From Paludisphaera rhizosphaerae (GTDB lineage: Bacteria > Planctomycetota > Planctomycetia > Isosphaerales > Isosphaeraceae), in assembly GCF_011065895.1 (NCBI RefSeq), contig NZ_JAALCR010000017.1:1-64000 (forward strand): DNA of 64,000 nucleotides, read 5' to 3'. Each line of letters begins with the position of its first letter. Positions within the stretch are counted from its first letter, which is position 1. Shown piece by piece: positions 16,641-24,302 of this stretch. The notes beneath the pieces were generated by a model. It was not told where the DNA came from and did not search any database. It was given only the letters and a program-made list of their open reading frames with translations. Position numbers and translations under genes: made by a program.

Positions 16641-18890
16641 TCAGCGACCTCCATCAGGCCACGACGACTGCAACGAGTAAAGCTTCAGTTGTTCCAAATC
16701 GACCGCCCCACCCACAGTCGCAACCTCGAAAGAATGGTTCCCAGCGTCCGGGAGCGAGGCGATGGAGAGGGCGGCCTGGCCGCGGTTCGCGAAAACCTCG
16801 ATCGACCCCGCGTCTACGTAAACCTTCAACCGCACGAGCCCATCGACCTGCGGGACGAATGCTCGCACCTGCTTGCAGGAGAGATCCTGGCGGGCGACGT
16901 CGTACACCAGGGTGGTCCCACGCAGCTTCAGATTGAGTGACATCGCCCCGATGGGCCGGAAGGCCAGATCGATGACGCATGCGTCATAGGACTTCAGTTT
17001 CCGTTCACGGTCGCGCATCTGTCGCTGCATGTCCTGCATCGATTTGGCATAGATCGGCACCTGCAGATTCAGGGGGAGAGAGAACTCCGGCTGCAGATTC
17101 TTGGGGGGGAGCTTGTCGGGAGTCACATTCTTCCAATGGCTGAAATCCTTGACATCCTGCTGCAGGGCGTCCAACTCGGCGACGGGTTCGGCGAACATCC
17201 GCGGACCGTCCGTCGTCGTCCGCAGGGTCAGCTCGACCGGCAGGTTCATCTGCTGATTGAAGGCCGAGCCGGGGAATTTCACGTCGCGAGCCCACCCGAT
17301 CTGAATCCGACGGCCCTTCGGTTCGTCGCTGAACGTCTGGGCGGCGTAGAAGTTTCCGTGCCAGAGCGTGTGCTTGTCCGGTCCCGATGTGGGCGTGAAC
17401 GTCTTGCCGTCGAATGCGCCGAGCTTGTACTGACCGTCGGCGGCGTAGACCACCCAGAGCTTCTTGTTCGGGTCGCCGTCGACGGGGAGTTCGAAGAGGT
17501 CGGGGCACTCGTAGAAGCCGTCGAGCCGGCTGGCGAAGGTCCACGCCTTGAGGTCGGTCGAGGTGTAGAAGTCGATGCTTCGGCGCACCGGCTTGACCTT
17601 CTCGTCCTCGTCGTAGACGGCCATGACCCAGTGCTTGCCCGGGGCGTACCACAAGAGCCGGGGGTCGCGGCCGTCGTGCTTGACGACGGGGTTCCCCTCG
17701 AACTCGGTCCAGGTCCGGCCGCGGTCGTTGCTGAAGACGATGCACTCGCCTCGGCCGGTGCTGGTGTAGGCGGCCACGAGCGGGTTCTTGCCGTCCTTGC
17801 CGAAGCCGCTGGTGTTGCCATGGTCGGTCACCGCGCTGCCGGAGAAGGCCCAGTCGCCATACTTGTGGGGATAGAGGGCGATGGGAAGCTCCGTCCAGTG
17901 GACGAGGTCCGGGCTGACCGCGTGCCCCCAGTGCATGTTGCCCCAACCCCAGCCATAGGGGTTGTGTTGGTAGAACAGGTGATATTCGCCATCGTGCCAG
18001 ACGAGCCCGTTCGGGTCGTTCAGCCACCCCCGCCGCGAGGTGAAATGGAACTGCGGCCGGTGCGGCTCCTTGTAGAGGCCGGCGGCGTTCGGGACGTGGT
18101 CCGCCTGGACGATCTGCTCCAGGGCCTTCGGATCGTCGACCTCGTCAACGCGGAACGTGACGCTCTTCCCCTTGAAGGATTCGAGATCGGCGAAGGCGAG
18201 GAAGTCGGGCTCGCCGGGCGCCAGCTCGACATCGAATTCGTGGAGGATCTTGCCGCCCTCGCCCTCAATTTTGGCCCGAACTTTCTGAGCGCCGGTCTTT
18301 ACAGGGATGTGCAGGTACCGATTCTGCAGAACGATCGTCCGCGAGGCGGCCTGCGGGATCTTGGGCCTGTCGGTCTGGACGATCTGGTCGACGTTGATGT
18401 GACCCCACCCTCCCTTACGCTGGTCGACGACTCGCAACACGGCCTCCTTGCCTTGGAGGTCGCGGACGTCCCAGGCGGCCCATCGCAGGCGTTCCGACCC
18501 TCCGGGTTCGCGATTCGGTCCCGTCGCCGAGTGGACGACCTTGCCGTCGACGAGGAGGTCGAGGCACGTCTCCTTCTCCCAGCCGCCGCCGCCGATCAGG
18601 AAGTTGAGGTGCTCGCGATCGATGCGGAACGGCGGGCTGGTCAGCTCGCCGGTGGAGCCGTCGCCGTCGTGGTAGCTGTTCACCAGGCCACGGCCGAGGT
18701 ATCCTGCAACGGGCATCTGGCCTGGGAGCGTTCCGCGTGCGGGAGCCTCGCCAAAGGCCGTCCCGGTCGTCTTCCAGCCGCCGTAGTCGTCGCCCTCGAA
18801 ATCGGCGATCACCACGTCCGGTCGCGTGGAATCCAGGGTGGGAGGGGCTGTCAGCGCCGCGAGGGCGGCCAGGGTCAGCGCGGCGATCAT
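16641..18890 (-). CDS. GH32 fructan hydrolase (levanase/invertase-like), secreted
   Basis: 749 residues with an N-terminal signal (MIAALTLAALAALTAPP). An N-terminal region of about 270 residues (DFEGDDYGGWKTTGTAFG) is found in several secreted GH32 enzymes. The catalytic five-blade propeller shows the family triad: nucleophile Asp in WLNDPNGL near 290, the RDP motif (GRDPRLLWY) near 406 and the acid/base Glu in YECPDLFELP near 459. A C-terminal beta-sandwich (VYVDAGSIEVFANRG) completes the architecture. It should hydrolyse beta-fructosides such as levan, inulin or sucrose. It lies first in the leftward sugar block and diverges from the SGNH gene. Confidence 0.93.
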   Translation of the reverse strand: MIAALTLAALAALTAPPTLDSTRPDVVIADFEGDDYGGWKTTGTAFGEAPARGTLPGQMPVAGYLGRGLVNSYHDGDGSTGELTSPPFRIDREHLNFLIGGGGWEKETCLDLLVDGKVVHSATGPNREPGGSERLRWAAWDVRDLQGKEAVLRVVDQRKGGWGHINVDQIVQTDRPKIPQAASRTIVLQNRYLHIPVKTGAQKVRAKIEGEGGKILHEFDVELAPGEPDFLAFADLESFKGKSVTFRVDEVDDPKALEQIVQADHVPNAAGLYKEPHRPQFHFTSRRGWLNDPNGLVWHDGEYHLFYQHNPYGWGWGNMHWGHAVSPDLVHWTELPIALYPHKYGDWAFSGSAVTDHGNTSGFGKDGKNPLVAAYTSTGRGECIVFSNDRGRTWTEFEGNPVVKHDGRDPRLLWYAPGKHWVMAVYDEDEKVKPVRRSIDFYTSTDLKAWTFASRLDGFYECPDLFELPVDGDPNKKLWVVYAADGQYKLGAFDGKTFTPTSGPDKHTLWHGNFYAAQTFSDEPKGRRIQIGWARDVKFPGSAFNQQMNLPVELTLRTTTDGPRMFAEPVAELDALQQDVKDFSHWKNVTPDKLPPKNLQPEFSLPLNLQVPIYAKSMQDMQRQMRDRERKLKSYDACVIDLAFRPIGAMSLNLKLRGTTLVYDVARQDLSCKQVRAFVPQVDGLVRLKVYVDAGSIEVFANRGQAALSIASLPDAGNHSFEVATVGGAVDLEQLKLYSLQSSWPDGGR

Positions 18891-19009
18891 GGGGCGGGCT
18901 CCGGGGAGGCTTCGAGTCGTCTCGCAGACCCCGAGGATAGACCGACGAGCCGACTCGGGGAAGCCGTCGGCCGCCCCGACCGATGGAATCTCGAACGGAG
19001 GCCGTGACG

Positions 19010-20260
19010 ATGCGACCGAGAATCTGGGCCCTCACGGCCTCCCTGTTGATGCTCGCCCCGACGGTCGCCGAGGCCGGGGATTACGCCCTCCGCGACGGCG
19101 ACTCGGTCGTCCTTCTGGGCGACAGCATCACGGCCGCCCGGACGTGGGGGCGGATCGTGGAGAACTACACGCTGCTCCGCTTTCCCGAGCGCCGGGTCCA
19201 CTTCCACAACGCGGCCTGGGGCGGCGACACGGCAGCCGGCGGGCTCGCGCGTATGGATCGCGACGTTCTGGCGTACAAGCCGACGGTCCTGATCGTCGCC
19301 TACGGGGTCAACGACATCGGCTGGGGGACGAAGGCCGACGACGCCCACAAGCAAGCGTATCTTGACGGAATCCGCGGGATCGTTGAGAAGGCCAGGGCCC
19401 AGGGCTGCCGCGTCTACATCGGCTCCGCCGCCGCTACCGCCGAGGATCCGGACAAGGCTGAGCACGGTTACCTCCAGACCATGTGCGACGAAGGGATGGC
19501 CCTGGCCCGTTCGCTGGGCGAGCACTCCATCGACATCCAGCGCGGCATGCGCGCCGTCCAGCGCCGGATGGTCGAGGCCAACGCGAAGGAGAAGCCCAGG
19601 GAGCCGCACTCGCTCCACGTTTCCGACGGCGTCCACCTCAACGACCTCGGCCAGTTGGCGATGGCCTTCGCGGTCCTGGACGGCCTCGACGCCCCCGCCG
19701 AGGTGTCTTCAGTCGCCGTCGACGCGAACAGCCCGGCCCTCGCGACGGCCGACGGCTGCAAGGTCTCCAATCTGAAGGGGAACGCGACACGCCTGGAGTT
19801 CGACCGTCTCGACGCCGGCCTGCCGCTCAACCTGGGCCTCTTCGGCGCGTTGCAGTACCGCTTCATCCCGGTGGGCGACCGCTTGAATCGATATATGCTG
19901 ACGGTTCGAAACCTCCCCGAAGGCGAATACACCGTCACCGCCGACGGTCGAGGCCTGGGGAAGTGGCCCGCGAAACGGCTGGCCGAGGGCGTGAACATCG
20001 CCTCCGCCACGGCCAACGGCTGGGAGCCCGGCGGCCCCTGGGAGGCCGCCGCCTGGTCGCTCGCCGAACTCACCCAGGCCCGCGTGAAGCTCACCCAGTA
20101 CCTCCTCGAACTGGCCCGCAACCTGCCGGATTCCCCCGTCCTCGCCGACCTCCAGGCCCAAACCCGCGACGCCGACCGCCGCATCGAAGACATCCAGCAC
20201 ACCCTCGTTTCACCCAGGCCGTTCCACTTCGTCGTCGAACGCGCGGAGCCGGCGAAATGA
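19010..20260 (+). CDS. Secreted SGNH/GDSL hydrolase
   Basis: 416 residues. The ATG at 19010 is preferred over one at 18983 because GGAGG stands 8 bases before it and it opens a signal peptide (LTASLLMLAPTVAEAG). SGNH blocks are visible: LLGDSIT with Ser39, WGGDTAAGG, YGVNDIGW, and SDGVHLNDLG near 204 with the Asp/His pair. Such enzymes remove acyl or acetyl groups from glycans or lipids. A C-terminal extension of about 200 residues has a beta-rich part and a helical tail. Its stop overlaps the sirtuin start by 4 bases (ATGA), so the two are translationally coupled. Confidence 0.88.
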   Translation: MRPRIWALTASLLMLAPTVAEAGDYALRDGDSVVLLGDSITAARTWGRIVENYTLLRFPERRVHFHNAAWGGDTAAGGLARMDRDVLAYKPTVLIVAYGVNDIGWGTKADDAHKQAYLDGIRGIVEKARAQGCRVYIGSAAATAEDPDKAEHGYLQTMCDEGMALARSLGEHSIDIQRGMRAVQRRMVEANAKEKPREPHSLHVSDGVHLNDLGQLAMAFAVLDGLDAPAEVSSVAVDANSPALATADGCKVSNLKGNATRLEFDRLDAGLPLNLGLFGALQYRFIPVGDRLNRYMLTVRNLPEGEYTVTADGRGLGKWPAKRLAEGVNIASATANGWEPGGPWEAAAWSLAELTQARVKLTQYLLELARNLPDSPVLADLQAQTRDADRRIEDIQHTLVSPRPFHFVVERAEPAK

Positions 20261-21099
20261 GCGAGGGTTTATGTGATCGCGAAATCGCCCTCGCTGCCGA
20301 GGTCCTCGCCGCGGCCGACGCCCTTCTGATCACAGCGGGGGCGGGGATGGGGGTGGACAGCGGGTTGCCGGACTTTCGCGGTCGCGAGGGGTTCTGGCGG
20401 GCCTATCCTCCTTACGCGAAGCTCGGGCTGGACTTCGCCCAGTTGGCCTCGCCGCGGTGGTTTCGCGAGGATCCGACGCTGGCCTGGGGTTTCTACGGGC
20501 ATCGGCTGGGGCTCTATCGCGAGACCTTGCCGCACGGAGGGTTCGCGATCCTGAAGCGGTGGGGCGAACGGATGCCGAAGGGCTGGTTCGTTTATACGTC
20601 CAACGTGGACGGCCAGTTCCAGCGCGCGGGGTTCGACGCCGACCGCATCCTCGAGGTCCACGGTTCGATCCACCATCTGCAATGCACCGTCGAATGCGGC
20701 GCCGGCATCTTCCCGGCCGAGGGGCAGGGGGTGGAGATCGACCCGGCGACGATGCGAGCCGTCGGCCGGCTGCCGCAGTGTACCCAGTGTGGGGCCATGG
20801 CCCGGCCCAACATCCTGATGTTCGGCGACGGCGGCTGGGACGACGCCGCGAGCGAGGCGCAGGCCCGCCGGTATCGCGACTGGATCCGGTCGCTGGGCGA
20901 ATGCCGGCTGGTCGTCGTCGAATGCGGCGCGGGGACCGCCGTTCCCACCATCCGCATGCTCGGCGACCGCCTGGCGAACGCCGGAGTGCCGCTCGTTCGG
21001 ATCAACGTCCGCGAGCCCGCGGGGCCGCGCGGGACGATCTCCATCGCCGCCGGGGCGCTTGATTCCCTGGCGGCGATCGACGCAATCATCAACGAGTGA
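20257..21099 (+). CDS. Sir2-family NAD-dependent protein deacylase
   Basis: 280 residues. Sirtuin motifs are clear: GAGMGVDSGLPDFRG (28-42), TSNVDGQ (114-120), the catalytic H135 in EVHGSIHH, and VVECGAGTAVPT near the C-terminus. The zinc site is C143/C147 and C175/C178; the first pair is CX3C rather than the usual CX2C. The enzyme removes acyl groups from lysines using NAD and is cytoplasmic. The start overlaps the stop of the SGNH gene, which suggests coordinated expression, although one partner is exported. The gene converges on the inositol phosphatase gene with 13 bases between stops. Confidence 0.92.
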   Translation: MSEGLCDREIALAAEVLAAADALLITAGAGMGVDSGLPDFRGREGFWRAYPPYAKLGLDFAQLASPRWFREDPTLAWGFYGHRLGLYRETLPHGGFAILKRWGERMPKGWFVYTSNVDGQFQRAGFDADRILEVHGSIHHLQCTVECGAGIFPAEGQGVEIDPATMRAVGRLPQCTQCGAMARPNILMFGDGGWDDAASEAQARRYRDWIRSLGECRLVVVECGAGTAVPTIRMLGDRLANAGVPLVRINVREPAGPRGTISIAAGALDSLAAIDAIINE

Positions 21100-21112
21100 T
21101 CGCCCAGGCAAG

Positions 21113-21943
21113 TCATGGTTTCTTGAAAGACTCGTTCATGATCTCCACGAGTTCGTCGTGGAGCAGGCCATTGGAGGCGAGGACGCTGGTTTTGGCCAGG
21201 GGGAGAGGGTCGCCGTGGCAGGTGGTGACGCGGCCGCCCGCCTCCTCGACGAACAGTCGGCCGGCGGCGAAGTCCCAGGGCGCCAGCTCGTACTCGAAGA
21301 ACGCGCCGAAGGCCCCCGTGCCGACGAGCCCCAGGTCGAGCGTCGCCGCGCCGAGGCGACGGAGACCGTGGCTCTTGCGGTGGAGGATCTCGCGGCAGGC
21401 GTCCAGAGTGGCCTCCATCATGGCGCCGCGATCGTAGAAGTAGCCGAAGGCGACGAGCGACTCGTCCAGCCGGGCGGTGGGGGAGACCTTCGCCCGCTTC
21501 CCCTTGCGCCAGGCGCCGCCGCCCCGGACGGCCGAATACCAGTCGTCGTGCAGCGGAGAGCCGACCACGCCGACGGTCGCCTCCCCCTTGTGGTAGTAGG
21601 CGACCGAGATCCCGAAGTGCGGGACGCCGTGGAAGAAGTTGCTGGTGCCGTCGACCGGGTCGATAATCCAGACGTCCTCGCTGGAGAGAACCGCGGCGGC
21701 ACCCTCGACGTCTCCCTGCCCCTCCTCGCCGTAGATCGCGTGTCCGGGGAACGCGCGCTTGATGACGTCGACGATCGCGCGTTCGGCCTCGACGTCGGCC
21801 TTCGTCACGATGTTGAACGAGCCCTCGCCTTCGGCGTTCTTCACGTCGGCCGCCAGACCGGCTTCGAAGTATCCCGCCGCGATCCCGCCGCCGACCTTCG
21901 CCGCCGCCAGCGCCGTCTCAAGCTCCGCCTTCCACCTGTCCAC
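21113..21943 (-). CDS. Inositol monophosphatase family protein
   Basis: 276 residues from a GTG at 21943, chosen because GAGGAGG lies just upstream; the open frame beyond it is Arg/Pro-rich and not family-like. Metal and substrate motifs are present: GEEG (E73/E74), DPVDGTSNF (95-103) and APWDFAAG near 230. The family hydrolyses inositol-1-phosphate or related sugar phosphates with Mg. It could equally be a histidinol-phosphatase or CysQ-type member. No operon partner is seen; it converges with the sirtuin gene. Confidence 0.9.
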   Translation of the reverse strand: MDRWKAELETALAAAKVGGGIAAGYFEAGLAADVKNAEGEGSFNIVTKADVEAERAIVDVIKRAFPGHAIYGEEGQGDVEGAAAVLSSEDVWIIDPVDGTSNFFHGVPHFGISVAYYHKGEATVGVVGSPLHDDWYSAVRGGGAWRKGKRAKVSPTARLDESLVAFGYFYDRGAMMEATLDACREILHRKSHGLRRLGAATLDLGLVGTGAFGAFFEYELAPWDFAAGRLFVEEAGGRVTTCHGDPLPLAKTSVLASNGLLHDELVEIMNESFKKP

Positions 21944-22713
21944 GATTCTCAACCCTCCTCGGAATCCGTCGCCTGCCCGACACCGCCCTCGATTATAGAC
22001 CGAACCACCCTCGGGCCGCCTGCGGTCGCCGTGGGTTCGATTGGGTTCGGTCGCGGCTGAATGGGTTGCGTGGTCACGGCGTATCTTGTGATTGGGGCGT
22101 GGTTTGTGTTTGGCTGGTCTGTCCGCGGGCTGGGTTCGTTCGACTCGTTTCGCGCTGCGTTTCGTCGTTGTCTCTGGGAGATCGGCTGTGATGTTGCGAA
22201 GCCTGCTCCCGCCGGCCGTCTGTCTATAGAGTGGCGCACGAAACGGATTGGCGACTGTCTTCCGTCGGATTTCCGCCCGACGAACGGACAGCGGTTCGCG
22301 GGAGTTTCGGCGTCTCGAACCGAGGGGGGGGCGATCCGCTTCGCCCGTCGCGTCGAGCCTCGGGGGAGATTCAGCGGGTCGACGGCCTTCGGCGTGGGGA
22401 CGCCGTTGATGGATCGTTTCCTGGTTCCAATGGCTGATCGCCGGCGGTCGCTCGCGAACGATCCTCTCCGTCCGTCCCCACCAGGCGTTGCGTTCGGGCG
22501 TGGGGTGATGGGAAAACCGCCTGCGATGGACAAAAATCGGCCGCCGGGTCTTCCGCTGGGCATCGGCTGGTTCGCATAACGCGTTGAGTGGCAGGGTGTT
22601 CCGGATCACGGCGGCCGTCGGCGCACATTCTGCGTTAGGCCGCCGTCGATGTGTGTGAAGTATCGGCCCCTCCGTCCTGGATCCACACCCCCACGAAGGA
22701 TCGCCTGTCGACC
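21944..22713. other. 770-base divergent intergenic region without a supported gene
   Basis: The region lies between the leftward phosphatase and the rightward DUF1559 gene. The + strand of 22040-22200 is rich in G and T and does not show the G/C third-position bias of nearby genes. Open frames exist on both strands but give low-complexity, Arg- or Ser-rich products without Shine-Dalgarno sites. A short inverted repeat (CGTCGG ... CCGACG) lies near 22263-22285. Promoters for both flanking genes are expected here. Confidence 0.5.
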
Positions 22714-23700
22714 ATGAGTCTCCCCCACAACAACGACCCTCGTTGGATTCGCGGTTTCACCCTGATCGAGCTGCTGGTCGTCATCGCGATCATCGCCGTG
22801 CTGATCGCTCTGCTCCTCCCCGCGGTTCAATCGGCCCGCGAGGCCGCGCGAAGGATTCAGTGCGTCAACAATCTGAAGCAGATCGCTCTCGCGGCTCACA
22901 ACTACCACGACGTCAACAACTGCTTCCCCACGGCGAGGCCTTCCTCTTCCCCGCAGTACGGCCACATGGTGACGCTCCTGCCGTTCCTGGAGCAGGGCGT
23001 TCTGACCAACGCGTTCAACGTCTCGCTTTCGGGAGGGTTCGCCGACCCGGGGAATCAGACGGTGGCGAACACGAATCTGTCGGTCCTGCTCTGCCCGTCG
23101 AACCCCAACCAGCAGACCATCCGCCTGCGCAAGTCCAGCTCGACGGGGAAGTCGTACGGGGCGTACATCACCGACGCCAACGGCAACTTCATGACCGGCT
23201 GGGTTTGCGACTACTGGGTCAACCACGCCATCAGCGCGGCGACCATGACCCTGCTCGACCCCAGCGCGACGACCGCGCCCGACCCGATCTTCAAGGGGAC
23301 CGCGCCGAACATGGCGATGGTCACCGACGGGCTCTCGAACACCACGATGTTCCTGGAGCATGCGGGCTACGACAAGCACTACGTCAAGGGCGTGGGCTGG
23401 CCGATGCCGGATTCGGACCTCACGCTCGACCAGCCCGGCGCCTGGGGCGCCTGGCTCGGCTGGTGCGCGTTCATGGTTCAGGGGTATTCCAACTCGCCGC
23501 CGCCGACCAATACCAGTACCCCGGCCGGAACGGCCTGCGCGATCAACTGCAACAACTCGCAGGGGGTCTTCGGCTTCCACCCGGCCGGGGCGAACGTCGC
23601 CATGGGGGACGGCAGCGTCCGGATGTTCTCCACGAGCATGACGGTCGCCAACCTGATGGCTCTGGTCAGCCGGAGCGGCGGGGAGATCGTCTCGCAATGA
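22714..23700 (+). CDS. DUF1559 prepilin-like protein
   Basis: 328 residues. The N-terminus has a type IV prepilin cleavage and methylation motif, [20 protein letters not shown], followed by [12 protein letters not shown], the DUF1559 hallmark. The C-terminal motif [13 protein letters not shown] near 300 is also typical. These pseudopilin-like proteins occur in large numbers in planctomycetes; their role is unknown but is probably surface or secretion related. The ATG at 22714 has AAGGA upstream and gives the usual short leader. The following lipoprotein gene overlaps the stop by 4 bases. Confidence 0.92.
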   Translation: MSLPHNNDPRWIRGFTLIELLVVIAIIAVLIALLLPAVQSAREAARRIQCVNNLKQIALAAHNYHDVNNCFPTARPSSSPQYGHMVTLLPFLEQGVLTNAFNVSLSGGFADPGNQTVANTNLSVLLCPSNPNQQTIRLRKSSSTGKSYGAYITDANGNFMTGWVCDYWVNHAISAATMTLLDPSATTAPDPIFKGTAPNMAMVTDGLSNTTMFLEHAGYDKHYVKGVGWPMPDSDLTLDQPGAWGAWLGWCAFMVQGYSNSPPPTNTSTPAGTACAINCNNSQGVFGFHPAGANVAMGDGSVRMFSTSMTVANLMALVSRSGGEIVSQ

Positions 23701-24134
23701 CGCCTGCGCCCCGGCTCGCCCGCGTTCTCGCCCTTCTGATCCCGGCCGCGGCCATGGGCTGCGGCGGACCGACGCCCTGCATCGTGTCGGGGTCGATCCT
23801 CGTCGACGATCAGCCGGCGGAAGGGGTGTACGTCGTCTTCCACCCGGCCGGAAAGCCGGCGTCGTCTCCGGACGTCGGCTCCTCCCGGACCGTCCAGGAC
23901 GGCTCGTTCAAGGCGATCGTGGAAGCGCCGGGGGAATCGGCCGTGACCGTCTTCTGGCCCCGGGCGAAGCTCCAGGACGGCGATCTTCTTGAAGGACCGG
24001 ACCTGTTTGGGGGCAAGCATCGCGACCCTCAAAACCCGGTGGCGACGCTGACCGTCGAGGAAGGCGACAACGCCCTGGCCCCCATCAAGTTGACGAGCCC
24101 CCCGCACGGGAAGCGATCGTCCGTCAGACGATGA
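23697..24134 (+). CDS. Small lipoprotein with carboxypeptidase-regulatory-like fold
   Basis: 145 residues. A lipoprotein signal ends at AAAMGC (Cys21). The rest ([23 protein letters not shown], then [20 protein letters not shown]) resembles the transthyretin/carboxypeptidase-regulatory beta-sandwich that often accompanies DUF1559 genes. The ATG overlaps the stop of the DUF1559 gene (ATGA), so the two are coupled. A similar pair in reverse order occurs at 61509-63007. The function is unknown. Confidence 0.82.
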   Translation: MTPAPRLARVLALLIPAAAMGCGGPTPCIVSGSILVDDQPAEGVYVVFHPAGKPASSPDVGSSRTVQDGSFKAIVEAPGESAVTVFWPRAKLQDGDLLEGPDLFGGKHRDPQNPVATLTVEEGDNALAPIKLTSPPHGKRSSVRR

Positions 24135-24223
24135 GATCGCCCCTGTCCGTTTGTCTGATCAATCCGATTGTTTTGCCAGTTTGCTGCTCCGTCGAAGGCC
24201 TCTAGCGAGGCCCGGCCAAGCCG

Positions 24224-24248
24224 CCCTTCTCCCCTCATGGGAGAAGGG
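24224..24248. repeat. Single hairpin of the intergenic repeat family
   Basis: A perfect 10-base stem (CCCTTCTCCC, 24224-24233, with GGGAGAAGGG, 24239-24248) encloses a 5-base loop. It equals the left terminal hairpin of locus 1 without the rest of the unit. It lies downstream of the lipoprotein gene; there is no T-run after it, so it is not a normal intrinsic terminator, though it may protect the 3' end of the mRNA. Confidence 0.7.
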
Positions 24249-24302
24249 AGGATATAGGCCTTACCTCGTCAATTCGACAAGACACCACCCGAGAGGAACT
24301 TC

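Noticed and set aside
22061-22579. 172-codon + frame in the large intergenic region
   Set aside because: It has no Shine-Dalgarno site, GT-rich composition and no domain. A short hydrophobic start is not enough to call a gene.
24224-24248. Hairpin after the lipoprotein gene as an intrinsic terminator
   Set aside because: It has no T-run and matches the terminal hairpin of the dispersed repeat, so it is listed as a repeat.
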